Positions 16,205-24,489 of a DNA stretch of 64,000 nucleotides are shown piece after piece (the first letter of the stretch is position 1; each line of letters starts with the position of its first letter). The translations under genes and the position numbers were made by a program. Under the pieces are notes generated by a model. It worked only from the letters and a program-made list of their open reading frames with translations. It did no database searches and had not been told where the DNA came from. Source of the stretch: Nonomuraea soli (lineage in GTDB: Bacteria > Actinomycetota > Actinomycetes > Streptosporangiales > Streptosporangiaceae); the NCBI RefSeq assembly GCF_013761175.1, contig NZ_JACDUR010000002.1, positions 62,001 to 126,000 on the forward strand, read 5' to 3'.

Positions 16205-18121
16205 ATGGTCCGTCGACGGAGCCGCCACTGCGATGTGCACGCCTGGTACGCCGAGGAGGACCTGCGGTCCGGCCGTGATCGGTTCGAGACGGCCTACCTC
16301 AAGGCCGAGGAGGCGGGCGACGGCCCCGCCATGGCCGTGGCGGCGCTGGGCCTGGCCGGTCTGTGGATCCACGACCATCGCGGATTCTCGGCGGGCACGT
16401 CGATCGAGGTACGCCTGCGGCGGGCGTTGTCGGCCGTGGACCCGGGCTCCCCGCTGGCCCTCCGGCTCCGGGTCCGGCTGGCAGCCGAGTCCGACTACCG
16501 GTCGGGCGAGCACCAGAGCGTGCTCGCCGTCCTGGAGGAAGCCAGGGCGTACGGCGACTCCGCCGCCCTGGCCGAGGCGGCGGGCCTGGCCCACCAGTGC
16601 CTGCTCGGCCCCGGCCACGCCCCGCTGCGCCACGAGCTCGCCAGGGAACTGCTCGCCGCGGGCTTCCAGACCTCGTGCCGCAGCGACCTGCTGATGGGCC
16701 TGCTGTGGCGCACCATCGGCCACATCCTCGACGCCCACCCGCACACCGAACGTTCCCTGGCGGAGCTGCGCGGACAGCTCGAGCACGAGGACCACCAGGC
16801 GATCGGGTTCGTGCTGGAGGCGATCGACGTGATGCTCGCCATCCGCGCCGGACGGCTCGGCGAGGCCGAGACCAGGGCCGCCGCGTGCGCGGAGCGGGGC
16901 AGGACCGTCGGCGACGCCGACGCCACGAGCTGGTACGGCGGGCAGATGGTGGCCATCCGCTGGTACCAGGGCCGGATGGCGGAACTGGTGCCCCTGCTCG
17001 CCGCGGTGGCCGCGTCGCCCGATCTCAGCGCGGTCGACAACTCCTACCTGGCCGCGCTGGCCGTGGCCGCCGCCGAGGCCGGGGAGCACCGGCAGGCCGC
17101 TGGGGCGCTCGCCCGCCTGCGCCGATCGGGCCTGGCCTCGCTTCCCCGGTCGAGCACGTGGCTCGCCACCATGTTCGGCGTGGTGGAGGCCGCGAACCTG
17201 TTACGCGACGCCGAGACCGCCGCGGCAGCCTACGAGCTGCTCATGCCGTACGCCCATCTTCCTCTCGTCGCCAGCCTCGGCGTCACGTGTTTCGGCTCGG
17301 CCCAGCACGCGCTCGGTGTGGCCGCGCTGACCACGGGCGACCCGCAGCGGGCGATCGAGCACCTCAAGCTGGCCGTCCGGGGCAACCTGGCGATGGGTCA
17401 CTGGCCGGCCGCCGTCCTGTCGCGCGTGCGCTGGGCCCAGGCGCTGATGCTCAGGGCCAGGACCGGTGACGCGGCCGAGGCGGGACGCCAGCTGGAGGCC
17501 GCCGCCTGCGAGGCCGCCGGGCTGGGCATGAGCGTGCCGGGGGAGCGGGAGCTGCACGCGGCGATCATGAACGCGGTGCCGCACGGGCAGCGGCCGCTGC
17601 TCGAATGCCGGCGCGAGGGCCGGTGGTGGCGGGTCGGGCTCGGCGCCCGGAGCGTCGACGTCAAGCACAGCGTGGGCATGGAGTACCTCGCCGTGCTGCT
17701 GGCCAATCCCCGCTACGAGGTCGCCGCCATCGAGCTGGCCGCCGGGCCGGCGCCCAGCCAGGAGGCGGCCGCCGCCGCCGGGATCACCCAGGCGACGCTC
17801 GACGAGACCGCCGTCAGGGCCTATCGCGAACGGCTGTCGCAGCTGCAGGAGGAGATCGACGACCACGAGTCGGCCCACGACACCGTGCGCGCCGAGCAGC
17901 TGCGGGTGGAGCGCGACTGGCTGCTCGAAGGGCTGGCCTCGGCCACCGGGCTGGACGGGCGGATCAGGAGCTTCACGGGCAACGAGGAGCGTGCCCGCAT
18001 CTCGGTCGGCAAGGCCATCCGCCGCGCCATCGACAGGATCGCCTCCGCCGACCCGGTCCTCGGCGGAGAGCTGAACGTCACCATCCACACCGGGCGCCTG
18101 TGCCGCTACCAGCCCAGGTGA
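16205..18121 (+). CDS. Large helical-repeat protein with conserved C-terminal regulator domain (638 aa)
   Basis: Most of the protein is Ala/Leu-rich alpha-helical repeat resembling TPR arrays (residues about 15-470). The C-terminal 170 residues (from WWRVGLGARSVDVKHSVGMEYLA to GRLCRYQP) match a domain I recall at the ends of actinomycete ATPase or adenylate-cyclase-like regulators. No ATP-binding domain is present here. The ATG at 16205 has GGGAG upstream; an in-frame ATG at 16136 is possible but would include the inverted repeat. A signalling or regulatory role is inferred only. Confidence 0.75.
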   Translation: MVRRRSRHCDVHAWYAEEDLRSGRDRFETAYLKAEEAGDGPAMAVAALGLAGLWIHDHRGFSAGTSIEVRLRRALSAVDPGSPLALRLRVRLAAESDYRSGEHQSVLAVLEEARAYGDSAALAEAAGLAHQCLLGPGHAPLRHELARELLAAGFQTSCRSDLLMGLLWRTIGHILDAHPHTERSLAELRGQLEHEDHQAIGFVLEAIDVMLAIRAGRLGEAETRAAACAERGRTVGDADATSWYGGQMVAIRWYQGRMAELVPLLAAVAASPDLSAVDNSYLAALAVAAAEAGEHRQAAGALARLRRSGLASLPRSSTWLATMFGVVEAANLLRDAETAAAAYELLMPYAHLPLVASLGVTCFGSAQHALGVAALTTGDPQRAIEHLKLAVRGNLAMGHWPAAVLSRVRWAQALMLRARTGDAAEAGRQLEAAACEAAGLGMSVPGERELHAAIMNAVPHGQRPLLECRREGRWWRVGLGARSVDVKHSVGMEYLAVLLANPRYEVAAIELAAGPAPSQEAAAAAGITQATLDETAVRAYRERLSQLQEEIDDHESAHDTVRAEQLRVERDWLLEGLASATGLDGRIRSFTGNEERARISVGKAIRRAIDRIASADPVLGGELNVTIHTGRLCRYQPR

Positions 18122-18140
18122 GCCCTCGGCGTGCGGGGGC

Positions 18141-18617
18141 TCACTCGCCGGTGGCGATGTCCAGCGCCGTGCCGTACAGGCGCGAGACGTGCAGCCTGAT
18201 CACCACGCGGCGCTCGTCGACCAGCTGCCGCAGGAAGGCGGCCTGCGCGGCGGGGTCGTCGAAGGCCGGGACGAGGGCCAGGAGCTCCTTGCCGACCGCG
18301 TCTCCCGGCTGCGTGGTCACCTCGGACACCTCGGCGTCGCCCTCGGCGACCGCGAACGACCAGATGTCCGGCCCGTTCACGTGCAGGGACAGGTGGGGGT
18401 TGTTGCGCACGTGGCGGGCCTTGAGCCGGTCGGCCGTGGTGGAGACCCGGATGACACGCTCGGCGGGGTTCCAGTTGTACAGGACGGTGGACAGGTGGGG
18501 GTGGCCGCTGCGCTTGACGGTGGCCAGAACGCCGAACTGCTGGGCGGAGAGCAAGGCGCTGAGTTCGGCGTCGGTGAGGACTCGGGGCTCGGCGGGGCTG
18601 GAGGTCACGGGGATCAC
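18141..18617 (-). CDS. PPOX-class pyridoxamine phosphate oxidase-like (F420/FMN) protein (158 aa)
   Basis: This is a small split-barrel flavin or F420-binding protein. Segments FGVLATVKRSGHPHLSTVLYNW and VSTTADRLKARHVRNNPHLSLHV are characteristic of the PPOX class. It uses a GTG start at 18617 with weak context. It converges with the helical-repeat gene (19-base gap) and lies downstream of an MFS pump on the same strand. It may reduce or oxidise a small molecule; the substrate is unknown. Confidence 0.9.
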   Translation of the reverse strand: MIPVTSSPAEPRVLTDAELSALLSAQQFGVLATVKRSGHPHLSTVLYNWNPAERVIRVSTTADRLKARHVRNNPHLSLHVNGPDIWSFAVAEGDAEVSEVTTQPGDAVGKELLALVPAFDDPAAQAAFLRQLVDERRVVIRLHVSRLYGTALDIATGE

Positions 18618-18644
18618 ATCCTGTCTGTAGGGCGGAACGAAGGG

Positions 18645-20078
18645 TCAGGCTACGGGGGTGAGCTGCGGCGCCTGCGCGGCGGTGTCGCGGCCGGGCTGGC
18701 GCAGGACGAGGAGCGCGACGGCGAAGGCGGCCACGAGCAGCGCCGCGGCGACGGCGAAGGCCACCTGGTAGCCGCCGGTCAGCGCGGCCGCCTGGCTGCG
18801 GCCCCCGGCCAGGAGTTCCTCGGTGCGGGTGGCGGCCAGCGTGGACAGGACGGCGACGCCGAAGGCCATGCCGATCTGCTGGGTGGTGTTGAACAGTCCT
18901 GACGCCAGGCCCGCGTCGTCGGCCTTGGCGCCCGACATGCCGAGAGAGGTCAGGGCGGGCAGGACCAGGCCGCCGCCCGCGATGAGCAGCATCACCGGGA
19001 GCAGGTCGGCGACGTAGTCGGCCTCCACGGGGATGCGCGACAGCCAGAGCATCGCGCCGAGCAGCAGCGCCAGGCCGGTCAGCAGGACGGCTCGCTCGCC
19101 GAAGCGGGTGTTGAGCCGGGCCGAGACGAACAGGGAGACGCCGCCGATGGCCAGGGCTGCGGGCAGCATCGCCAGGCCGGTCTCCAGCGCGCCGTAGCCG
19201 AGGACCTTCTGCATGTAGAGCGCGACCAGGATCTGGAAGGCGAACATGGCCGACAGCGTGAGGATCTGGACCAGGTTGGCGCCGGAGACGTTCCTGGAGC
19301 GCAGGATCCGCAGCGGCATCAGCGGCGTCCCGGTGCTCGCCTGACGCAGGACGAAGGCGGCCAGCAGGGCGAGCGAGACCGCGCCGAGCACGAGGGTGTG
19401 GGTGGCGAGCCAGCCGTACTCCTCGACCTTGACCACGGTGTAGATGCCGAGCATCAGCCCGGTGGTGACGAGCGCGGCGCCGATGACGTCGGCTCCGGCG
19501 GCGAGTCCCGCGCCGCGGTCGGCGGGCAGCGCCCGGATCGCCAGGGCGATCGTGGCCAGCCCGATGGGCAGGTTGATGAGGAAGATCCAGTGCCAGCTGA
19601 GCAGGTCGGTCAGAACTCCGCCCAGCACCTGGCCGATCGAGGCGCCGGCGGCGCCGGTGAAGCTGAAGATGCCGATCGCCTTGGCACGTTCCCCGGCGCC
19701 GGTGAAGAGCGTCACCAGGATGCCCAGCATGACGGCGGAGGCCATCGCGCTGCCGACGCCCTGCAGGAACCGGGCGGCGACCAGCATTCCCGGCCCGGTC
19801 GACACGGCGGCCAGCACCGATGCCGCGGTGAAGACCGCGTTCCCGGCGAGGAACATCGTCTTGCGGCCGATCAGGTCGCCCAGCCGGCCGGCCAGCAGGA
19901 GCAGCCCGCCGAAGGCGATCAGGTAGGCGTTGACGGTCCAGCTCAGCCCGGCGGGGGAGAAGCCGAGGTCACGCTGGATGGCGGGCATGGCGACGGTGAC
20001 GATGCTGCCGTCGAGGATGGTCATCAGCATCGCGGCCGACAGGACGGCGAGGGCCGACCAGGGTGAACGAGGTGACAT
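18645..20078 (-). CDS. MFS drug/H+ antiporter, DHA2 (EmrB/QacA) type (477 aa)
   Basis: This is a predicted 14-helix efflux pump. The first-helix pattern is MTILDGSIVTVAMPAIQ, motif A is AGRLGDLIGRKTM, and the motif C region has GQVLGGVLTDLLSWHWIFLI. It is preceded on the same strand by a MarR gene at 20159-20644. The 80-base gap carries a MarR-like operator, so the pump is probably derepressed when the MarR protein binds its ligand. It is followed by the PPOX gene after 27 bases. Confidence 0.92.
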   Translation of the reverse strand: MSPRSPWSALAVLSAAMLMTILDGSIVTVAMPAIQRDLGFSPAGLSWTVNAYLIAFGGLLLLAGRLGDLIGRKTMFLAGNAVFTAASVLAAVSTGPGMLVAARFLQGVGSAMASAVMLGILVTLFTGAGERAKAIGIFSFTGAAGASIGQVLGGVLTDLLSWHWIFLINLPIGLATIALAIRALPADRGAGLAAGADVIGAALVTTGLMLGIYTVVKVEEYGWLATHTLVLGAVSLALLAAFVLRQASTGTPLMPLRILRSRNVSGANLVQILTLSAMFAFQILVALYMQKVLGYGALETGLAMLPAALAIGGVSLFVSARLNTRFGERAVLLTGLALLLGAMLWLSRIPVEADYVADLLPVMLLIAGGGLVLPALTSLGMSGAKADDAGLASGLFNTTQQIGMAFGVAVLSTLAATRTEELLAGGRSQAAALTGGYQVAFAVAAALLVAAFAVALLVLRQPGRDTAAQAPQLTPVA

Positions 20079-20122
20079 GGGGCTACTCCTGACCTCTTGA
20101 GGGGTACAGGAGAGACCTTAAC

Positions 20123-20146
20123 AGATAGTTTCGTTGCAGACTATCT
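20123..20146. promoter_or_regulatory. MarR-type operator before the MFS pump
   Basis: AGATAGT-N10-ACTATCT is a perfect 7-10-7 inverted repeat. It contains GTTTCGTT-N3-GACTATCT, a string that recurs almost unchanged upstream of the marR gene at 20664-20682. The recurrence at both promoters strongly suggests that the same MarR protein binds them. Confidence 0.75.
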
Positions 20147-20158
20147 ATCTCGGTCCTT

Positions 20159-20644
20159 CTATCCCTTCTGTCGTGCCCGCCGGGCCCCCTGCGGCGCCTC
20201 GGCCGGACTGGCCAGATGGCCGGTGGCCAGCCGGTTCATCGCCCGGAGCAGCACCTCGCGCTCGTCGTCTGGCAGGGCGCCCAGGGCCGCCCGATGCACG
20301 CCATCAACGATCTCCTGGCTCCTCCTGGCCACCTCCTCGCCCGCCTCGGTGACGGCGATGATCCTGGCCCGCCGGTCGGTGCTGGACGGGCGGCGCTCCG
20401 CCAGACCGGCCTTCTCCAGGGCGTCGACGGTCACCACCATGGTGGTCTTGTCCATGTCGCCGATCTCGGCGAGCTGGATCTGCGTGCGCTCCTCTTCGAG
20501 GGCGTGCACGAGGACGCAGTGCATGCGCGCTGTCAGGCCGATCTCGGCCAGGGCGGCCGCCATCCGGGTTCTCAGCACGTGGCTGGTGTGGTCGAGCAGG
20601 TAGGAGAGGTCCGGCTCGGTGCGTGCGGGCGCCATGGCGGTCAT
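20159..20644 (-). CDS. MarR family transcriptional regulator (161 aa)
   Basis: This is a winged-helix repressor. The recognition region is AEIGDMDKTTMVVTVDALEKAGLAERRPSSTDRR, with the wing Asp-Arg-Arg typical of MarR proteins. It starts at 20644 (an internal ATG, MAPART, lies three codons later). It sits directly upstream of the MFS pump on the same strand. Matching operator strings occur both before it and before the pump, implying autoregulation and control of efflux. Confidence 0.92.
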   Translation of the reverse strand: MTAMAPARTEPDLSYLLDHTSHVLRTRMAAALAEIGLTARMHCVLVHALEEERTQIQLAEIGDMDKTTMVVTVDALEKAGLAERRPSSTDRRARIIAVTEAGEEVARRSQEIVDGVHRAALGALPDDEREVLLRAMNRLATGHLASPAEAPQGARRARQKG

Positions 20645-20663
20645 GGCCCGAGTCTAGCAACTG

Positions 20664-20682
20664 GTTTCGTTCTGGATTATCT
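20664..20682. promoter_or_regulatory. Second copy of the MarR-site string upstream of marR
   Basis: GTTTCGTT-CTG-GATTATCT matches GTTTCGTT-GCA-GACTATCT at 20128-20146 in 15 of the 16 bases outside the variable triplet. It lies 20 bases upstream of the marR start. Unlike the other site its outer arm is not fully symmetric, so binding may be weaker. Confidence 0.65.
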
Positions 20683-20710
20683 GCTTCTTTTCTACGGGCC
20701 TGCTTCTTCC

Positions 20711-21292
20711 CTACGGGCAGGCCAGCACCGACTGCACGGACCGGGTGACCACGTCGGCGGCGCGCGAGGGCGCCAGCCGTCCCGCGCGCACCTCGGACGC
20801 CGCTCCGTGAAGGATGTAGTGGACCACGTTGACCAGCCAGTCGAGCGGCATGTCCGTACGGAAGACCCCCTGGTCCTGGCCCCGGCGGATGAGCTCCGTC
20901 ATGCGCCGGACGGGCTCCTCGTGCAGCTCGCGCACCCGCCCCGCGGGCAGGACCTCCTCGGCCGCGGCCAGGAGTGCCGCCGACTCGGCCACCACCTGCC
21001 AGCTGGAGTCGAGCAGCCGCGCCATGGCGTCGCGGGCGTTGCCGCCGAGGTCGACCGACGACAGCACCGCGTCACCGGCCCGCAGCGCCTCCACGAAGGC
21101 CGCGTCGATGAGCTCGGCCCGCGTGGCGAAGTGGCCGTACAGGGTCATCCGCCCCACGCCCGCGGCCCTGGCGATGTCGTCGGTCTTCGCGTTCGGGTCC
21201 GAGCTCAGCAGCTCGCGTGCGGCGGCCACGATGCGGGCGATGCTGCGCTCGGCGTCGGCCCGGCGTTTGGGGCGTGCGGCTGAATCGACCAT
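20711..21292 (-). CDS. TetR family transcriptional repressor (193 aa)
   Basis: The N-terminal helix-turn-helix is clear (KTDDIARAAGVGRMTLYGHFATRAELIDAAF, residues about 35-65), followed by a helical ligand-binding domain with VRRMTELIRRGQDQGVFRTD. It diverges from the MFS pump at 21383. The intergenic DNA carries several GTACGAG half-sites, so it most likely represses itself and the pump. Confidence 0.92.
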   Translation of the reverse strand: MVDSAARPKRRADAERSIARIVAAARELLSSDPNAKTDDIARAAGVGRMTLYGHFATRAELIDAAFVEALRAGDAVLSSVDLGGNARDAMARLLDSSWQVVAESAALLAAAEEVLPAGRVRELHEEPVRRMTELIRRGQDQGVFRTDMPLDWLVNVVHYILHGAASEVRAGRLAPSRAADVVTRSVQSVLACP

Positions 21293-21304
21293 GCCCTCAC
21301 TCTA

Positions 21305-21365
21305 ACGCGTACGCGTATGTACGAGTTATAGTCTGGCTAAAGCTCGTACATGGAGTACGAGTTAT
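21305..21365. promoter_or_regulatory. TetR operator region with repeated GTACGAG half-sites
   Basis: GTACGAG occurs at 21319-21325 and 21355-21361, and its complement CTCGTAC at 21343-21349. The last two form a perfect 7-5-7 dyad. An 11-bp direct repeat (GTACGAGTTAT) starts at 21319 and 21355. A separate perfect 12-bp palindrome, ACGCGTACGCGT, lies at 21305-21316. The cluster fills the space between the divergent TetR and MFS genes. Confidence 0.75.
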
Positions 21366-21382
21366 CGCCCCCGGAGGCACCC

Positions 21383-22765
21383 ATGAACCAGTCAGGCGCG
21401 CACCCCGCGCGATGGCGCATCCTCGGCCTGCTCGGCGTGGCCCAGCTGATGCTGATCCTCGACGTCACCGTCGTCGCGATCGCGCTGCCCCACATCGAGA
21501 CGGAGCTCGGCCTCACCCGCGAGGCGATGACCTGGACCGTCAGCGCCTACACGCTCACCTTCGGCGGGCTCATGCTGCTCGGAGGCAGGATCTCGGACCT
21601 CGTCGGCGCCAAGGGGGTCATGCTCACCGGGCTCCTCGTCTTCACCGCCGCGTCGCTGGCCACCGGCCTGGCCGGATCGGCGGCCATGCTGGTGGGCGGG
21701 CGCATCGCGCAGGGCGTCGGCGCGGCCCTGCTGTCGCCCGCCGCGTTGTCGCTGGTGGTGGCGCTGTTCGACGGCGAGGAGCGCAACCGGGCCCTGGGCG
21801 TGTGGTCGGCGCTCGGCGGGGGCGGTGCCGCCCTCGGCGTGCTGCTGGGCGGCCTGCTCACCGCCGGGCCCGGCTGGTCGTGGGTCTTCTACGTCAACGT
21901 GCCCATCGGGCTGGTGATCGCCGCCGTGCTCGCCGTTCTCCTGCCCGACGTGCGGCCGTGGACGACCGACCGGCCCCGGCTCGACCTCCTCGGCGCGGCC
22001 CTGGTGACGGCCTCCTCCGCGGCGCTGATCTACGCGCTCATCGCCGCGGGGGAGGGCGGATGGCTCACCCCGCTCACGGGCTGGCTCGTCCTGGCCGCCG
22101 CGGCCGGATACGCGGTGTTCGTGCTGTGGCAGCGCCGGGCCCGCTCGCCGCTGATGGACGTGCGGCTGCTGGTGCGGCGCCCGGTGGCGACCGGCGCGTT
22201 CCTCATCCTCATGGCGACGGCCCTGATGATCGCGGTGTTCTTCCTGGGCACCTTCTACTTCCAGCAGGCGCTCGGCTACGGCGCCCTGCGGGCCGGGCTG
22301 CTGTTCCTGCCGGTGGCGGTGGCCACGATGATCGGGGCCAACCTCACCGGACGCCTGATCGGCCGGTGGGGAGGCCGGGCCCTGGCCGTCGCCGGCCTGG
22401 CGGTCGCGGCCGCCGGCATGGCCGTACCGGCCCTGTCGATGCACCCCGTCAGCGTCGTGGCGGGCGTCTCCGTCGCGGCGGCCGGCACGGGCGCGATGTT
22501 CGTCGTCGCCTCGGCGACCGCGCTTGGCCAGGTGGCGCCGCACGAGGCCGGGATCGCCTCCGGCATCGTGAGCACCTTCCACGAGTTCGGCGCCTCGCTC
22601 GGCGCCGCCGTCGTCTCGAGCGTCGCGGCCGCGAGCCTGGTAGGAGATACCCTGAGCGGCTTCGCCGGGGGATTCGCCGTGGCGGCCGTCGCCGCGGCGA
22701 TCGGCATCGTCGTCGCCGCCCTGGTGACGCCCGGACGCGTTCGGCCCCTGGAAGGACAGCCGTGA
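21383..22765 (+). CDS. MFS drug/H+ antiporter, DHA2 type (460 aa)
   Basis: This is a predicted 14-helix efflux pump. The first helix has LMLILDVTVVAIALPHIE and motif A is GGRISDLVGAKGV. ATG at 21383 follows GGAGG; an upstream in-frame ATG at 21350 lies inside the operator and is unlikely. The divergent TetR gene is its probable repressor. Its stop codon overlaps the GTG of a GNAT acetyltransferase, so the two are one operon, possibly export plus acetylation of the same toxic compound. Confidence 0.92.
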   Translation: MNQSGAHPARWRILGLLGVAQLMLILDVTVVAIALPHIETELGLTREAMTWTVSAYTLTFGGLMLLGGRISDLVGAKGVMLTGLLVFTAASLATGLAGSAAMLVGGRIAQGVGAALLSPAALSLVVALFDGEERNRALGVWSALGGGGAALGVLLGGLLTAGPGWSWVFYVNVPIGLVIAAVLAVLLPDVRPWTTDRPRLDLLGAALVTASSAALIYALIAAGEGGWLTPLTGWLVLAAAAGYAVFVLWQRRARSPLMDVRLLVRRPVATGAFLILMATALMIAVFFLGTFYFQQALGYGALRAGLLFLPVAVATMIGANLTGRLIGRWGGRALAVAGLAVAAAGMAVPALSMHPVSVVAGVSVAAAGTGAMFVVASATALGQVAPHEAGIASGIVSTFHEFGASLGAAVVSSVAAASLVGDTLSGFAGGFAVAAVAAAIGIVVAALVTPGRVRPLEGQP

Positions 22766-23211
22766 TCGAGATTCGCCGTGCCACACCGCAAGACGCCGCC
22801 ACCGTGCACGCCCTCATGCGCGCCCTGGCCGAGACCCAGGATCAGGCCTGGGCCATCGGCGTGACGGTCGAGACCCTGGAAGGGCTCCTGGCCCGCCCCG
22901 ACGTCACCTACCTCGTCGCCGAGCGGGACGGCCGGGCCGTCGGCTACGTCTCCTGGCTGCAGCGGGTCAGCTTCTGGTCCGGCGAGGACTACTGCGCGCT
23001 CGACGACCTGTTCGTGGCCGCCACCGAGCGAGGCCAGGGGGTGGGGGAGCAGCTCATGCTCGCCGCCGCCGAGTCGGCCGGGGGCCGGCTGATCCGCTGG
23101 GAGGTGGCAGAGGCCAACGTCGCCGCGCAGCGCTTCTACCTCCGCATCGGGGCCGAGCTCGTCACCAAGAAGATCGGGCGCTGGAGGCCGGGAATCACCA
23201 CCGACGGCTAG
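22762..23211 (+). CDS. GNAT family N-acetyltransferase (149 aa)
   Basis: This is an acetyl-CoA-dependent transferase. The acetyl-CoA loop is ATERGQGVGEQLM, and the C-terminal part has EVAEANVAAQRFYLRIGAE, both typical of GNAT enzymes. The GTG start at 22762 overlaps the MFS stop and has GGAAGGA upstream. Coupling to a drug pump suggests the substrate may be an antibiotic or amine, but this is inference. Confidence 0.9.
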   Translation: MIEIRRATPQDAATVHALMRALAETQDQAWAIGVTVETLEGLLARPDVTYLVAERDGRAVGYVSWLQRVSFWSGEDYCALDDLFVAATERGQGVGEQLMLAAAESAGGRLIRWEVAEANVAAQRFYLRIGAELVTKKIGRWRPGITTDG

Positions 23212-23220
23212 ACCAGGTGC

Positions 23221-23240
23221 CGCTCGCCGGGGGCCGAGCG
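23221..23240. terminator. Short hairpin after the GNAT gene
   Basis: CGCTCG and CGAGCG pair around an 8-base GC-rich loop, starting 10 bases after the GNAT stop. A TTGACT promoter element follows at once, so the hairpin separates two transcription units. The stem is short and has no T-run; terminator function is tentative. Confidence 0.35.
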
Positions 23241-23293
23241 TTGACTTTGTCGTAAGTCATGTCGCATCATGTTGCTACAAAGCTTGCGACAAA
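23241..23293 (+). promoter_or_regulatory. Promoter and repeat-rich operator before the membrane protein gene
   Basis: TTGACT at 23241 resembles a -35 element, with CATCAT about 18 bases later as a poor -10. Three related 10-mers lie here: TTTGTCGTAA at 23246, TTGCTACAAA at 23272 and TTGCGACAAA at 23284. The first and third are inverted with 9 of 10 matches, while the second and third are direct repeats 12 bases apart. The GntR protein encoded two genes later is the obvious candidate to bind them. Confidence 0.6.
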
Positions 23294-23307
23294 GGAGGCG
23301 TGCTGTG

Positions 23308-24111
23308 ATGAGTACCCCCCACCCCGGCCTCGGCCCGCTCGCGAGTCCCGCCGACCTGCGCTCGGCGGGCGACTGGCTGACCCGCCACGACCTGATCGGC
23401 ACCCGCGTGACCCCGGTGCTGGCCAGCAGGCTGGCCGTCCGCAGACGTGCCCGCCTCGGCACCCACATCATGCTCGCCGCCCTGATCATGGGCAGCTCGC
23501 TCGTCGCGGCGCTCAGCGGCTTCCGGCCGCAGCCGCTGCCGATGCTGGCACTGGCCGCGCTCGTGGCCGGGCTGCTGGTGGGGCAGTCGCTGCTCGACTG
23601 GTGGGTGCGTCGGGTCGACCAGCGGGCGGGCGCCACGCTGTCCCGCAGGGCCGCCCACTCGATCCAGCCCGGCTGGCAGGAGGTGCTCGGGCGGCCGTAC
23701 GCCGCCTTCGTCGCCGCCACCGTCGCCGGTGCGATGGCGCTGGCCGGGAGCGCCCTGGGCGTCCCCGACCCGACCGTGCGGCACATGGCCGTCGTGCTGT
23801 TGATCTGCCTGCTCGGCGGGTCGGCCGTCATGGTCCTGCAACTGCGCCACCTGCTCAGGCGCCCGGTCGTGGCGGAGGACGAGGAATCGCTGACCGCCGA
23901 CGTCATCATGCGCATCGAGGACGCTCGCGAGCTGACCATGCCGAGCGTGCAGTGGTCGCTGCCGATGGTGCTGGTGTTCGGGTTCGCGCCCGCGTGGTGG
24001 GGCGCCGCGGCGGTCGCCTACGTGCTCGTGGGGCTCGGCGCGTTCGTGGCCATCCAGCGCAGGATGCCGTCGAGCGCCGTGGCGGCCAGGCAGGCGATGG
24101 GGGCGCGATGA
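23308..24111 (+). CDS. Multi-pass membrane protein of unknown function
   Basis: This protein of about 267 residues has several hydrophobic helices (around residues 50-90, 130-180 and 215-245). Lys- and Arg-rich loops lie between them. AAAGGAGG precedes GTG at 23305 and ATG at 23308; either may be the start. The stop overlaps the ATG of a GntR regulator. In YtrA-type systems such a regulator controls membrane or ABC transport genes, but no ATPase gene is here. No family is recognised. Confidence 0.8.
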   Translation: MSTPHPGLGPLASPADLRSAGDWLTRHDLIGTRVTPVLASRLAVRRRARLGTHIMLAALIMGSSLVAALSGFRPQPLPMLALAALVAGLLVGQSLLDWWVRRVDQRAGATLSRRAAHSIQPGWQEVLGRPYAAFVAATVAGAMALAGSALGVPDPTVRHMAVVLLICLLGGSAVMVLQLRHLLRRPVVAEDEESLTADVIMRIEDARELTMPSVQWSLPMVLVFGFAPAWWGAAAVAYVLVGLGAFVAIQRRMPSSAVAARQAMGAR

Positions 24112-24488
24112 TCGTCATCGACGCGGCCTCACCGGTGCCGCCCTTCGAGCAGCTACGGGCCCAGCTCGCCCGGCAGATCCAGGACCGCACGCTGGCGGTG
24201 GGCGCCCGGCTGCCCACCATCCGCCACCTCGCCGCCGACCTCGGCCTGGCCGTCAACACGGTCGGCCGGGCCTACCGGGAACTGGAGGAGGCGGGGCTGA
24301 TCGAGACGCGGGGGCGGGCGGGGTCGTTCGTGTCGTCCTCGGGGGAGGAGGGCCGCGAACGGGCCCGCCGCGCCGCCGCCGACTACGCGGCCGTGATCGC
24401 CAGCGTGGGCATCGACGCGGGCGAGGCACTCCGCATCGTCCAGGCGGCGCTGACCACCACGGACAGGGCGGCCCCGGCCACATCATGA
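24108..24488 (+). CDS. GntR family regulator, short YtrA-like (126 aa)
   Basis: The N-terminal winged helix reads PPFEQLRAQLARQIQD, then LPTIRHLAADLGLAVNTVGRAYRELEEAGLIETRGRAG. Only a short helical tail follows, as in the YtrA subfamily. ATG at 24108 overlaps the upstream stop by 4 bases. It probably represses its own operon through the repeats at 23246-23293. Confidence 0.9.
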   Translation: MIVIDAASPVPPFEQLRAQLARQIQDRTLAVGARLPTIRHLAADLGLAVNTVGRAYRELEEAGLIETRGRAGSFVSSSGEEGRERARRAAADYAAVIASVGIDAGEALRIVQAALTTTDRAAPATS

Positions 24489-24489
24489 C

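Noticed and set aside
18121..18141. AGCCC/GGGCT hairpin between two convergent genes as a terminator
   Set aside because: Only five base pairs with an 11-base loop; too weak to call.
21350..21382. ATG at 21350 as start of the MFS pump
   Set aside because: It overlaps the GTACGAG operator and has no ribosome binding site, while ATG 21383 follows GGAGG.
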